NCBI RefSeq assembly: GCF_025717675.1
Contig: NZ_JAJIRT010000010.1
Span: forward strand, 124,001 to 188,000
DNA: 64,000 nucleotides
From: Paucibacter sp. DJ2R-2
GTDB lineage: Bacteria; Pseudomonadota; Gammaproteobacteria; Burkholderiales; Burkholderiaceae_C
Reading direction: 5' to 3'
Below are positions 53,529 to 63,117 of this stretch, one piece after another; the stretch's first letter is position 1, and each line of letters starts with the position of its first letter. The notes below the pieces were generated by a model. That model saw only the letters and a list, made by a program, of their open reading frames with translations. It was not told the origin of the DNA and did no database searches. The translations under genes and the position numbers were made by a program.

Positions 53529-55400
53529 TCACTTGGGCGTGCTGTAGCTCAGGGTGTAAGCGCCGCCACCCGCATAGGACTTGATCTGGAAGTAGTAGAA
53601 GCCGGCGGCGCCTGTGTAGCTGAGGGCTTCGTTGGATGCCGGGCCTTCGGACTTGGCCACCACGGCCCAGCTGCTGCCGTTCCAGCGGTAGAGGTAGAGA
53701 TCGAAGTCGCTGTTGGCGGGGCCGCTGAGCTGGGCCTTGAACAGGCCTTGCACGGTGGTGCGCAGATAGCCCGGGCTGCCGCCTGGCACGGTGGCGCTGG
53801 CACCCGCGCCGCTGAGCGAGCCGCTCACGGTGCTGCCGCCGCCACCGCCGCTCACGGTGATGGTCGCTTGCGCGGTCTTGCTGGCGTCGGCCACGCTGCT
53901 GGCCTGGACGCGGTAGCTGCCCGCGACCTGAGGCGCGGTGTAGCGGCCGCTGCTGCTGATGCTGCCGCCGCCGGCATCGAGCACGCGCCAGCTGACCGCC
54001 GTGTTGCTGCTGCCGGTGACATTGGCGCTGAACTGCTGGCTGCCGCCGGGGCTGAGGGTCACCGAGGCCGGGGTGATGCTGATGCGGATCTCACTGGCTG
54101 GGTTGACCGTCAAGGAAGCGGCACTGCTGCTGACCGAACCCAGCGAGTTGCTGACCAGCACGCTGTAGCTGCCGGCATCGCTGGCTTGCACGGCGCCGAT
54201 GCTGTAGCTGGCCGAGCTGCTGTTGCTGCCCAGATGGCTGCCGTTCTTGCGCCACTGGTAGCTCAGGCCCGAGCCGCTGGCCTGAACGCTGAAGCTGACC
54301 GTCTGGCCGACGTTGGCCACGACGTTCTGCGGCTGGCTGTTGATGACCGGTGCACCGGCGGCGCCCATGCAGGCGCTGTCGATGGTCTTGGGCAGGGTGT
54401 AGCCGGTGAAGTCTTCCAGAATGGCCAGGTTCTCTGCGGCGTAGACCCGCGCGATCAGACGCGGCACCTTGGCGCTGCCCAGCTTGGCCGCCCAGCGCTC
54501 CGATTGTTTGATGTGGTAGGCATTGCGCAGGAACTGAACCAGCACCCATTTGCGCAGCGTGGGGTCGCTCTTGAGCTTGTCGTAGTAGGCGCTGTGCTTG
54601 GACTTGGCCACGCGCAGATACAGCTGCAGATAGCTGGTGTTGGTCAAAGCCAGGTCACGCGAGTTGCTGGCGCCGATGCCGTCGATGAACTCCCCGACCG
54701 CCGCCGCCGCCGGCAGGCCCATCAAGCTGGCATTGAGTTCGGCCGTGACGCCGTGCAGGTGGTACTCCCCTTGCTGGGCATTCTTGAGATAGACCTCATC
54801 GGTCTCGGACGAGGCGTCATCGGTGATGAGGCTCAAGATCTCCTTGCGCGCAAAGCCGCCGTCGCTGTCGTAGAGATTGAACTTGAGGAACTGCGTCTGC
54901 TCGTCAATCCAGGACGAGCTGTAGTTGTTCCATTGCGTCCGTTCGGCCGCCAGGTCCCACATATGGGTCTCTTCATGGATGGCCACCATCAGGGACTCGG
55001 CCAGCTTGTTGAAGCTGCTGGTGTCGACGAAGCCCTTGAAGTACTGATCATTGGCTTGAGCGGTGGCCAGGGCCTTGCCGCTGGGCCAGCGGCGGCCGTA
55101 GACCCCGGTGATGGTTTGCAGCCAGTTGTTGGCTTGGTAGGACGCCTTCAGGTCGCTGACATCGGCGCTGAAGTTGATGGGCTCGCTGTAGCAGAAGCTG
55201 CCTTTGTCGATGTCACCCAAGGCGATGCCTTGCTGGGCGGCCGCTGTGGTCGGGGATGCTGCTGCCGCTTGTGCTTTGCGCATCGGGGCCGACTCGGCCT
55301 TCATGGCCAGCTCGGGCCTGCGGTCTTGGCCGCCGCCGCAGGCGCTGAGCGCCAGGGCGGCCAGCAAGGACAAGGTCCATTGCTTGAAGATGTGTCTCAT
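53529..55400 (-). CDS. Secreted modular lipoprotein with HEETH motif, Ig-like and C-terminal domains
   Basis: From ATG 55400 the 623-residue protein has a lipobox LSACGGG near residue 20. A possible metal site, VAIHEETHMWD (HExxH-like), lies near residue 140. About residues 330-430 form an Ig-like domain (SYQWRKNGS), followed by a BIg2-type region. A C-terminal beta domain ends SYSTPK. GGAGAC precedes the ATG. The catalytic domain family is not recognised, so protease activity is only suggested. The C-terminal module is shared with the M64 neighbour. Confidence 0.7.
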   Translation of the reverse strand: MRHIFKQWTLSLLAALALSACGGGQDRRPELAMKAESAPMRKAQAAAASPTTAAAQQGIALGDIDKGSFCYSEPINFSADVSDLKASYQANNWLQTITGVYGRRWPSGKALATAQANDQYFKGFVDTSSFNKLAESLMVAIHEETHMWDLAAERTQWNNYSSSWIDEQTQFLKFNLYDSDGGFARKEILSLITDDASSETDEVYLKNAQQGEYHLHGVTAELNASLMGLPAAAAVGEFIDGIGASNSRDLALTNTSYLQLYLRVAKSKHSAYYDKLKSDPTLRKWVLVQFLRNAYHIKQSERWAAKLGSAKVPRLIARVYAAENLAILEDFTGYTLPKTIDSACMGAAGAPVINSQPQNVVANVGQTVSFSVQASGSGLSYQWRKNGSHLGSNSSSASYSIGAVQASDAGSYSVLVSNSLGSVSSSAASLTVNPASEIRISITPASVTLSPGGSQQFSANVTGSSNTAVSWRVLDAGGGSISSSGRYTAPQVAGSYRVQASSVADASKTAQATITVSGGGGGSTVSGSLSGAGASATVPGGSPGYLRTTVQGLFKAQLSGPANSDFDLYLYRWNGSSWAVVAKSEGPASNEALSYTGAAGFYYFQIKSYAGGGAYTLSYSTPK

Positions 55401-55589
55401 GGAAGTCTCCTTATGTGTTTGAAACATGGCGCTGACGATCGTGCCTGCGCCTGCAGCGGGGGCGTGCCATGGCTGGCGCCGCCCTGCTGTGTCTGTGGTG
55501 AGTTCGTTCGAGAGGGCGCGCCAGGGCGCCTCGCTGCGGCTTGGAGCGCAGCGGGCGGGCGTTGGGGCTGGGTGTGGTGAACTAAGGCC

Positions 55590-57731
55590 TTACTTCGGCA
55601 GGGTGTAGCTCAGTGTGAACGCGCCGCTGCCGGCGTAGGACTGGAGCTGCAGGTAGTAGAAGCCGGGCGTTCCGGTGTAGCTGAAGGCCTCGTTGGCGTC
55701 CGGTCCTTCAGACTTGGCGACCACGGCCCAGCTGCTGCCATTCCACTTGTACAGGTAGAGGTCGAAGTCGGCGCCGGCCGGGCCCTTGAGCGTGGCGCTG
55801 AAGCTGCCCCCGGCGCTGCTTTGGTGGTAGCCCGGGCTGCCGCTGGGGTAGGTCAGGCTGGCGCCTGCCGCCAGCGTGCTGTTCACGGTGCTGCCGCCGC
55901 CGTTGTCCGCGGTGACGGTCAAGGTGGCGTTGGCACTGGTGACGCTGCCGGCACTGTTGGCCACGACGACGCTGAACTGCGCGCCGTTGTCGGCGCTGGT
56001 GCTGGCGGCGGTCGTGTAGCTGGCCGCTGTGGCGCCGGCGATGGCGCTGCCGTTCCTGCGCCATTGGTAGCTCAGCGGCCCGGTGCCGGCCGCGCTCACC
56101 GAGAAGCTGGCCGGGCTGCCCAGGCGAACGCTGACACTGGCCGGCTGGCTGCTGATGGTGGGCGGCAGGACCTCGCTGCTCTTGACCGTCAGCGTGGCTG
56201 CCGCGCTGCTCACGCTGCCGGCGCTGTTGCTGACCAGCACCGTGAACTGCCCGCCGTTGTCGCTGAGGCTGGTGGGGCCGGTGCTGTAGCTAGCTGCCGT
56301 GGCGCCGGCGATGGCGCTGCCGTTCTTGCGCCATTGATAGCCCAGGCCGTTGCCGCTGGCGCTGACGCTGAAGTTGGCGCTTTGGCCGGCATTGACCGTC
56401 ACGCTGCGCGGCGGGCTGCTGATCACGGGCAGTGCGTCGCCAGCGCCACCGGTGTAGCTGTCGAACACCACCTTGGCCCGCGCTTCGTTGACGGCATGCC
56501 AGGGGTTGGACAGGGCGCGCATGCGCGAGGTTTCGGTCGGGCGGTACTTGCCGCTGGGGCAGTAGTCGGCGCCCTGGAACACCCCGACCGTGCCATTGCT
56601 GACCGAGCCCGGGTTGGTCGGCACCGGCGTGGTGGCGGCGATCAACGGCGCCCATTTGACCCCGCTGCGCGTGGCCACGCGGGTGACATTGGCGGCGCGG
56701 GGTTCGCTGCTGGTGTCGCAGCTTCCGTTGTCGTATTCGTCGGCCAGCTGGAGCGCGGCATGGCCGATCTCATGCAGGGCGATTTCGATCGACTGGGGGT
56801 GCAGGGAGAAGCCGCCGATATTGCCGCTGGCGGCACCGGCATAGGTGCTGCTGTTGACCAGCACGATGATCACATCTCGGCCATTGGCCGGCGCCACGGC
56901 CGACACGGCCGCCAGCACCTTGGCCTCGTCGGTGCACACCAGGCGCGCGATATTGAAGCAGCCCACCTGGCTGCCCAGCGCCGAGTTGCGCACCACCCCG
57001 CCTTCGCTCACGCCCGACTGGGCGCTCTCGATGTCGACGCGGCGGATGTTCAGCGCGCCCTTGAAGCGGGCGAACAGCGGGTCGGCCAGGATGCCGTCCG
57101 ACACCCGCTTGGCCGCGGTTTGCCAGGCCGGCATTTCGGCCCGCGTGAAGCCATCGCCGATGATCACGATGTCCATGCGCTGAGCGCTGCTGCCGCTTTC
57201 CCAGAGCAGGGTGCTGCCCGTTGGCACGGCGCTCGCCGCCAAGGCGTTTTGCTGCTCTGTGCGTTGAACCAGGGCATCCAGCTCCTTGCGGCCGAGGCGT
57301 CGGCCTGGAGTCGCGCTCAGGCCCAGCTGGCTGCGGTATTCGCTCAACTCAATGCTGGCGAGCTGGCTGGGCTCTGGGATGCTCAGTTCGATCGCACCCT
57401 GGGCTGCCAGGGGGCGTGACAACTCGATGTGCCCTGTCTCCTCATGGAAGATCTCGGCCGTCTTGCGGCTGGGGTTGGCGACCGAGCGGCGAAACAGCTC
57501 CTGCCCTTGGGCATTGCGCCCGATCACGAGCAGGTCGCCCTCGCGCGGCGTTCGCTTGGCGCCTGGCTGGGCAAAGCTGCCGCGTTGGGCATGGCTGATG
57601 TCGAGGCTGGTGCTGCCGAGCCTGGCGTCGGCGGACAGCCGCAGCAGCAGGTCTTGGGCCTGTGCCGTGACGGCGAAGAGCGCCAAAGCGGCGCCAGGAA
57701 TCGAGAGTGAGAGTGGGTTCCAATGCTTCAT
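55590..57731 (-). CDS. M64-type (IgA peptidase) metallopeptidase with Ig-like repeats
   Basis: From ATG 57731 (GGAG at proper spacing; ATG 57737 is too close to it) the 713-residue protein has a signal peptide. The M64 catalytic motif HEIGHAALQLADEYDNG lies at about residue 310. Two Ig-like repeats (each containing SYQWR-K/R-NGSAIAGATAASY) follow at about 430-600. A C-terminal beta domain shared with the gene at 53529-55400 ends the protein. It should be secreted and cleave proteins; the target is unknown. Confidence 0.88.
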   Translation of the reverse strand: MKHWNPLSLSIPGAALALFAVTAQAQDLLLRLSADARLGSTSLDISHAQRGSFAQPGAKRTPREGDLLVIGRNAQGQELFRRSVANPSRKTAEIFHEETGHIELSRPLAAQGAIELSIPEPSQLASIELSEYRSQLGLSATPGRRLGRKELDALVQRTEQQNALAASAVPTGSTLLWESGSSAQRMDIVIIGDGFTRAEMPAWQTAAKRVSDGILADPLFARFKGALNIRRVDIESAQSGVSEGGVVRNSALGSQVGCFNIARLVCTDEAKVLAAVSAVAPANGRDVIIVLVNSSTYAGAASGNIGGFSLHPQSIEIALHEIGHAALQLADEYDNGSCDTSSEPRAANVTRVATRSGVKWAPLIAATTPVPTNPGSVSNGTVGVFQGADYCPSGKYRPTETSRMRALSNPWHAVNEARAKVVFDSYTGGAGDALPVISSPPRSVTVNAGQSANFSVSASGNGLGYQWRKNGSAIAGATAASYSTGPTSLSDNGGQFTVLVSNSAGSVSSAAATLTVKSSEVLPPTISSQPASVSVRLGSPASFSVSAAGTGPLSYQWRRNGSAIAGATAASYTTAASTSADNGAQFSVVVANSAGSVTSANATLTVTADNGGGSTVNSTLAAGASLTYPSGSPGYHQSSAGGSFSATLKGPAGADFDLYLYKWNGSSWAVVAKSEGPDANEAFSYTGTPGFYYLQLQSYAGSGAFTLSYTLPK

Positions 57732-57848
57732 GGGCATGCTCCATCGGTTGCGGTCGAGCGGGTGGCCCAACCAGGGGATGACGGAGCGCCATGGTCGTGA
57801 AACTCAGCGCGGGCGGCTTGTACGGAATGCGCCCAAAACGAAAGAATG

Positions 57849-57888
57849 GATGCAAACGTGGTTTCGTTGCATCTCGGGACTAACCCGA
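57849..57888. promoter_or_regulatory. Two inverted repeats upstream of the M64 peptidase gene
   Basis: GATGCAA (57849-57855) pairs with TTGCATC (57867-57873), and the pairing extends inward with one bulge (CG/CG). TCGGG (57874-57878) pairs with CCCGA (57884-57888) around 5 bases. They lie 118-157 bases before the M64 ATG and past the CYTH gene end. Operator or weak terminator roles are both possible. Confidence 0.35.
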
Positions 57889-57916
57889 TGGGTCGGCGTG
57901 GCCGGCCTGGCCGGGT

Positions 57917-58378
57917 TCACCAGCGGCTGTAGGGCAGCTTGCTGAGCGCCGAGTTGAAATAGCGCGGGTCCTGGCTGACTTCCTCGCCCAGCCAGTCGGG
58001 GCGCTCGAAGGCCTGGTCAGCCTCGCTGAGCTCGATCTCGGCCACCACCAGGCCGGCGTTGTCGCCGAGGAATTCGTCCACTTCCCAGAGCATGCCGGCG
58101 TGGCGGATCTCGCGGCGGATCTTCTCGACCCGCGGGCCTTCGCACAGGGCCAGCAGCTCGCGCGCGTCGGCCACCGGCACGGGGTATTCAAATTCGGCCC
58201 GGGCCACGCCTTCGCTGCGGCCTTTAATGGTCAGCCAGGCCTGTTCGCCCTTGATGCGCACACGCACCGTGCGCGCCGGGTCGCGGTTCAGATAGCCCTG
58301 GCTGATGAACTCGCCGGGGCCGTTGGCCTTCCAGGCCTCGCCGAGGACCAGGAATTTGCGTTCGATTTCGACCGCCAT
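57917..58378 (-). CDS. CYTH domain protein (inorganic triphosphatase-like)
   Basis: The 153-residue protein begins with the ExExK signature EIERKF (E4, E6, K8), and the tunnel-fold Arg/Lys residues RVRIKGEQAWLTIKGR follow. CYTH enzymes hydrolyse triphosphates such as inorganic triphosphate. It lies 13 bases after pyrD and is probably cotranscribed. Confidence 0.9.
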   Translation of the reverse strand: MAVEIERKFLVLGEAWKANGPGEFISQGYLNRDPARTVRVRIKGEQAWLTIKGRSEGVARAEFEYPVPVADARELLALCEGPRVEKIRREIRHAGMLWEVDEFLGDNAGLVVAEIELSEADQAFERPDWLGEEVSQDPRYFNSALSKLPYSRW

Positions 58379-58391
58379 GAGACGTGGCCGA

Positions 58392-59432
58392 TCAGACTCG
58401 GGCCATGGCGCGAGCGCAGTCGCGCACCAGGGCAGGCCCTTGGTAAATCAGGCCGGTGTAGATCTGCACCAGGTCGGCGCCGGCTTGCAGCTTGGCGCGA
58501 GCGTCTTCGCCGCTCATCACGCCACCCACGCCGATGATGGGGTAGTTGCCCCCCAGGGCCGAGCGCAGCAGGCGGATCACGCGGTTGCTGGCCTCGAACA
58601 CCGGCCGGCCCGAGAGGCCACCGGTTTCCTCGGCGTGCGTCATGCCTTTGACGGCCTCTCGGGAGATGGTGGTGTTGGTGGCGATCACGCCGTCGATGCC
58701 GTTCTTTTGCAGGGTTTGGGCGATCACGGCCACCTGCTCTTCATCCAGATCGGGCGCGATCTTGACGAACATGGGCACCTGGCGCTTGGCATTCGCTTCC
58801 AGCTGCAGCTTGCGTTCCTGCAGGCGGCCGAGCAGGGCGTCCAAGGCTTCGTCGCTTTGCAGGGCGCGCAGGTTCTTGGTGTTGGGGCTGGAGATGTTGA
58901 CGGTGATGTAGTCGGCGTGCGGGAACACACCGTCCAGGCCCAGCAGGTAGTCGCTGGCCGCGTCTTCAATCGGAGTGACCGCGTTCTTGCCGATGTTCAG
59001 GCCCAGCAGGCCGCCGGCCGCGCGGAAGCTGTGTGCGCGCTGGACGTTGGCCAGGAAACTGGCCAGGCCTTCGTTGTTGAAACCCAGGCGGTTGATCAGG
59101 GCGCCGGCCTCGGGCAGGCGGAACATGCGCGGCTTGTCGTTGCCGGGCTGGCCTTTGGGCGTGACCGTGCCCACCTCGATGAAACCGAAACCCATGGCAC
59201 CCAGGCCGTCGATGCAGCGGCCGTTCTTGTCCAGGCCGGCGGCCAGGCCGATGCGGTTGGGGAACTTCAGCCCGGCCAGCTCGATCGGATCGGCGATGCG
59301 CGGCTGCGACCACAGGCATTGCGCCGGTGTGTTCTGCAGCCGGGCGATGGCGCCCAGCGTCAGCTCATGGGCATGTTCGGGGTCCAGGCCGAACAGAAAA
59401 GGGCGGGTGAGGGCGTAGGGGATCAGAGGCAT
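58392..59432 (-). CDS. pyrD: Dihydroorotate dehydrogenase (quinone, class 2)
   Basis: The 346-residue FMN enzyme has [10 protein letters not shown], the [14 protein letters not shown] catalytic/FMN region and [26 protein letters not shown] for phosphate binding. It oxidises dihydroorotate to orotate using membrane quinone in pyrimidine synthesis. The N-terminal helix typical of class 2 is present. Start ATG 59432 begins the conserved part. Confidence 0.96.
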   Translation of the reverse strand: MPLIPYALTRPFLFGLDPEHAHELTLGAIARLQNTPAQCLWSQPRIADPIELAGLKFPNRIGLAAGLDKNGRCIDGLGAMGFGFIEVGTVTPKGQPGNDKPRMFRLPEAGALINRLGFNNEGLASFLANVQRAHSFRAAGGLLGLNIGKNAVTPIEDAASDYLLGLDGVFPHADYITVNISSPNTKNLRALQSDEALDALLGRLQERKLQLEANAKRQVPMFVKIAPDLDEEQVAVIAQTLQKNGIDGVIATNTTISREAVKGMTHAEETGGLSGRPVFEASNRVIRLLRSALGGNYPIIGVGGVMSGEDARAKLQAGADLVQIYTGLIYQGPALVRDCARAMARV

Positions 59433-59491
59433 AGCGGGGAATTGTCGCATTGGCCCGACCCCGCCCCCTGCGCAGCTTTGAGCTGCGCAGC

Positions 59492-60457
59492 CTAGGTGGC
59501 TGGCTGGGTGGCCGGTTCGCGGTCCCAGGGCGGCAGCTCGTCCAACTGCTCCAGCAGGTAGTCAATCAAGGCCCGCACCTTGGTGCTGGGCTGGCGGTTG
59601 GGCAGGTAGACGGCATAGAGGGTGTCGGCCTCGGCAATGCCGCTGATCGGCCGCCATTCGGGCAGCAGCTGCACCAGCCGGCTCTCGCGCAGATCGGCGC
59701 CCACGGCATAGCTGGGCAGCACGGCGATGCCCAATCCCGCCAGTGAGGCCACGCGCAGCGATTCGCTGCTGTTGACGGTCAGGCCGCTCTCAAAACGCAG
59801 GGCGCCTTGCACATCGACGCTGTTCTCCTGCCCGCTGCCGGCGTGGCGAAAGCGCCAGCGCTCGGGCGCTTGCAGATAGCCAAAACGCAGGCAGCGGTGC
59901 GAAGCCAAGTCGGCCACAGCCTCGGGCTGGCCCGCTTCGGCCAGGTAAGCCGGCGAGGCACAGAGGCGGTAGTGGATGGGTGCCAAGCGCCGCGCCACCA
60001 GGCCTGGTGAGGGCGCGCCGGTCAGGCGCAGCACTACATCAAAGCCTTCCTCGGCCAGGTCAACGTAACGGTCATTCAAACCCAGCACCACCTGCAGCTG
60101 CGGGTGCTGGCGGCAAAAGCCGGCCAGGAGCGCGGTCAGTTGCAGATTGCCGAAGGAGGTGGATGTGCTCAGGCGCAAGAGGCCGCGCGGTTGTTCGCGC
60201 CGGTCGCGCAGCTCGGCGTCCAGGGCCTGGGCATCGTCCAGCAGGCGCAGGGCGCGCTCGTAGACGGCCTGGCCTTCTGGCGTGGGGCTCAGGCTGCGGG
60301 TGCTGCGGTGCAGCAAGCGCGTGCCCAGCTCGGCTTCCAGCCGGCTGATCTGCTTGCTCAGCGCCGATTTGCTGCTGCCCACCAGCCGTGCGCCGGCCGA
60401 GAAGCTGCGCGTCTCGACGATGCGGACAAAGCTCTGCAAGTCTTCCAAACGCCCCAT
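59492..60457 (-). CDS. LysR family transcriptional regulator
   Basis: The 321-residue protein has a winged helix with [36 protein letters not shown] and a substrate-binding domain. An upstream TTG would add seven residues. It diverges from an EamA transporter gene and probably controls it. A perfect GTTTCC/GGAAAC inverted repeat lies in the gap. The effector is unknown. Confidence 0.9.
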   Translation of the reverse strand: MGRLEDLQSFVRIVETRSFSAGARLVGSSKSALSKQISRLEAELGTRLLHRSTRSLSPTPEGQAVYERALRLLDDAQALDAELRDRREQPRGLLRLSTSTSFGNLQLTALLAGFCRQHPQLQVVLGLNDRYVDLAEEGFDVVLRLTGAPSPGLVARRLAPIHYRLCASPAYLAEAGQPEAVADLASHRCLRFGYLQAPERWRFRHAGSGQENSVDVQGALRFESGLTVNSSESLRVASLAGLGIAVLPSYAVGADLRESRLVQLLPEWRPISGIAEADTLYAVYLPNRQPSTKVRALIDYLLEQLDELPPWDREPATQPAT

Positions 60458-60494
60458 GTTCACCCGTTCTATGGCCAATTTCGGCGCCGTGATT

Positions 60495-60511
60495 GTTTCC
60501 TTCGTGGAAAC
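60495..60511. promoter_or_regulatory. Putative LysR operator
   Basis: Perfect arms GTTTCC (60495-60500) and GGAAAC (60506-60511) flank 5 bp. Further GTTTC half-sites lie near 60551 and 60592. The gap separates the LysR and EamA genes. Confidence 0.45.
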
Positions 60512-60612
60512 TTTGAAATGAAGAGTTGATGGATTGTGGCTTGACTAGCTTGTTTCTACAGTGGCTTCACCTCTTTCTTGTTTCCAGCGAGCGGCGTTTG
60601 CGCCGGCACCTG

Positions 60613-61578
60613 ATGAATCCTGCTGCACCGGTCTTGGTTCCCCATCGCTCACCTGCTTCGGCTTCACCCGCCTCGGCGTCATCCGCTGCGGCCGTTCCAA
60701 CGCGGGCCTTGCCCTGGCTGTTCATTCTGTTCTGGAGCAGCGGCTATCCCATGGGCAAGCTGGGCCTGGCGCACGCGGCACCGCTGAGCCTGCTCAGCCT
60801 TCGTTTTGGTTTGGCGGCGCTGCTCTTGGTGGCGATCGCGGGCTTCAGCCGCGCGCCATGGCCGCAGTCGGCGCGGGCCTGGCTGCATCTGGGCGTGGTG
60901 GGGCTTTTGATCCAGGTACTGCATTTCGCCGGCGTCTACCAGGCCATGCGCTGGGGCCTGCACAGCGGCGTGGCCGCGCTGCTGATCGGGCTCATGCCCT
61001 TGCTGACGGCCCTGGGCGGCCATCTCTGGCTGGCCGAACGCATACGGCCTCGCCAGGCTTGGGGCCTGGCCTTGGGTTTGGCGGGTGTAGGCCTGGTGGT
61101 GCTGGCCAAGCCTATCGCCCAGCAGGGTGCGGGGGACGGCGGCACGGCGGGGCTTGCCTACGGCATGGGTCTGCTGGGCTTGGCCGGTTTGGTCCTGGGC
61201 ACGCTGTACCAGAAGCGCTTCTGCGCCGGCATGGATTTGCGCAGCGGCAGCGCCATCCAGATGACGGTGGCAGCGCTGGCCATGCTGGTGCTTGCTGTGG
61301 TGGTCGAGGGCGGCGTGCAGGTCGAGTGGCGCAGCGAGGAGCTTTGGTGGGTGCTGCTGTGGCTGGCCGGGGTCAATTCGATTGGTGCCTTCAGCCTGAT
61401 GTTCAGCATGGTGCGGCGCGGCTCGGCCAGCCGGGTGGCGGCGCTGTTCTTCCTGATCCCGGCCATGTCCACGCTGATGGGCTGGGCCTTGCTTGGGGAG
61501 GCTTTGCCGGTCTTGGCTTTGCTGGGCCTGGCGTTGTCGGCAGCTGCGGTCTTCTTGTCCGCGCGGACACCGGCTTAG
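60613..61578 (+). CDS. EamA-type (DMT) transporter
   Basis: From ATG 60613 the 321-residue protein has about ten membrane helices in two EamA halves, preceded by an Ala/Ser/Pro-rich cytoplasmic start. Substrate and direction are unknown; efflux of small metabolites is common in this family. It diverges from a LysR regulator and ends 44 bases before the DAHP synthase gene. Confidence 0.87.
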   Translation: MNPAAPVLVPHRSPASASPASASSAAAVPTRALPWLFILFWSSGYPMGKLGLAHAAPLSLLSLRFGLAALLLVAIAGFSRAPWPQSARAWLHLGVVGLLIQVLHFAGVYQAMRWGLHSGVAALLIGLMPLLTALGGHLWLAERIRPRQAWGLALGLAGVGLVVLAKPIAQQGAGDGGTAGLAYGMGLLGLAGLVLGTLYQKRFCAGMDLRSGSAIQMTVAALAMLVLAVVVEGGVQVEWRSEELWWVLLWLAGVNSIGAFSLMFSMVRRGSASRVAALFFLIPAMSTLMGWALLGEALPVLALLGLALSAAAVFLSARTPA

Positions 61579-61622
61579 GCCCTGCACGGATAATGCCTGC
61601 AATGTTTCTTGGAGTTTGAGTC

Positions 61623-62759
61623 ATGCAGTCTCTCGACAACCCCGCAAAGGACCGCGAAATCGGCCGCCGCAGCGATGCTGGCGATGCCAGCACGCTGGAC
61701 AGCACCCGCACCGATGACACCCGCATCGGCGCCGTTCGCCCCTTGATTTCGCCGGCCCTGCTGCTGGATGAGTTGCCGCCGCCGGACAGTTCGCTGCAGC
61801 TGGTCGAGCAAGCACGCCGCGACATCAGCGATGTGCTGCATGGCCGCGATGACCGCCTGCTGGTGGTGGTGGGCCCATGCTCCATCCATGACCACGACCA
61901 GGCCATGGACTACGCCCGCTTGCTCAAGGACCTGCGCGCCGAGCTGCAGAAAGACCTGCTGATCGTCATGCGCGTGTACTTCGAAAAGCCGCGCACCACA
62001 GTCGGCTGGAAGGGCTACATCAATGACCCGCGCCTGGACGGCAGCTTCCACATGAACGAAGGCCTGCGCCTGGCGCGCAAGCTGCTGCTCGATGTGACGG
62101 CCCTGGGCCTGCCGGCCGGTACCGAGTTCCTGGACCTGCTGTCGCCGCAGTACATCAGCGATCTGGTGTCCTGGGGCGCCATCGGCGCGCGCACGACCGA
62201 GAGCCAGAGCCACCGCCAGCTGGCTTCCGGCCTGTCCTGCCCCGTGGGCTTCAAGAACGGCACCGACGGCGGCATCAAGGTCGCCAGCGATGCGGTGCAG
62301 GCCGCCCAGGCCAGCCATGCTTTCATGGGCATGACCAAGATGGGCGCGGCTGCGATTTTCGAAACCCGCGGCAACGACGACTGCCACATCATTCTGCGCG
62401 GTGGCAAGGCGCCCAATTACGACGCGGCGTCTGTTGCCGCGGCCTGCGAGGCCATGCGCAGCGCCGGCCTGCGCGAGCAGGTGATGGTGGACTTCTCGCA
62501 TGCCAATTCGAGCAAGAAGTTCGAGCGCCAGATTGATGTCGGCCGCGACGTGGCCGCACAGATCGCCGGCGGCGACGCACGCATCACCGGCGTGATGATC
62601 GAGTCGCATCTGCAGCCGGGCCGGCAGGACCTGGCTGATGGTCAGACCAAGCACGACCTGTTGCCTGGTGTCTCCATCACCGACGCTTGCCTGGGCTGGT
62701 CGCAGACCGAGCCACTGCTGCGCGAACTGGCGGCAGCCGTGCGTGCACGGCGCGGCTGA
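61623..62759 (+). CDS. aroG: 3-deoxy-7-phosphoheptulonate synthase, class I
   Basis: The 378-residue enzyme is the class I (AroF/G/H) type, with VVVGPCSIHD, RVYFEKPRTTVGWKGYINDP and MVDFSHANSSKKF. It condenses PEP with erythrose 4-phosphate as the first step of aromatic amino acid synthesis. Which feedback isozyme it is cannot be told from sequence alone; the symbol is a family label. A long imperfect palindrome and a terminator follow. Confidence 0.93.
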   Translation: MQSLDNPAKDREIGRRSDAGDASTLDSTRTDDTRIGAVRPLISPALLLDELPPPDSSLQLVEQARRDISDVLHGRDDRLLVVVGPCSIHDHDQAMDYARLLKDLRAELQKDLLIVMRVYFEKPRTTVGWKGYINDPRLDGSFHMNEGLRLARKLLLDVTALGLPAGTEFLDLLSPQYISDLVSWGAIGARTTESQSHRQLASGLSCPVGFKNGTDGGIKVASDAVQAAQASHAFMGMTKMGAAAIFETRGNDDCHIILRGGKAPNYDAASVAAACEAMRSAGLREQVMVDFSHANSSKKFERQIDVGRDVAAQIAGGDARITGVMIESHLQPGRQDLADGQTKHDLLPGVSITDACLGWSQTEPLLRELAAAVRARRG

Positions 62760-62803
62760 GAGGCTGAGAACTTTTTACTGCGCGGCTGCCATACGTCGTT
62801 GGT

Positions 62804-62858
62804 CGAATGCTCGGAATCCTCACGTACATAGAGTACGTTCCGGTTCCTGCGCTTCGCC
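62804..62858. repeat. Long imperfect palindrome downstream of the DAHP synthase gene
   Basis: The core ACGTAC (62822-62827) and GTACGT (62833-62838) flank 5 bp. Over 15-base arms (62813-62827 and 62833-62847) 11 positions pair, and the outer CGAA and TTCG parts near both ends also match. It lies in the otherwise empty stretch 62760-62924. REP-like, RNA hairpin and binding-site roles are possible; which one is not known. Confidence 0.5.
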
Positions 62859-62924
62859 CGCCTAGTCTGACTGCCGCTCGCTACAAAACTTCTCACCCTC
62901 TGCGTCCGACCTTCATCAAATCTG

Positions 62925-62951
62925 GGGCGACCGCGTGCGGTCGCCCTTTTT
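62925..62951 (+). terminator. Intrinsic terminator after the DAHP synthase gene
   Basis: The stem GGGCGACCG / CGGTCGCCC with a 4-base loop is followed by TTTTT. It lies about 165 bases past the DAHP synthase stop, beyond the palindrome. Confidence 0.88.
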
Positions 62952-63117
62952 CTTTCCGGGTCGGGGCTTGGCCCTAGGGATCGGACCGCAGCCCTTCATT
63001 TCGCGCCCGCCGGCTGCCGCTGGCACCGCAGCGCTTCGCTTGGTCGCATCGCGCTGGGCCGGCGCCGCAGGTCTTTCTAGAGTTCAGCCATCGTCACTGA
63101 ACCCCAGAGGTCCTGCC
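62952..63117. other. Non-coding stretch before the DUF2141 gene
   Basis: About 165 bases lie between the terminator and the DUF2141 ATG. It should contain that gene's promoter. I see no convincing motif or RNA. Confidence 0.4.
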
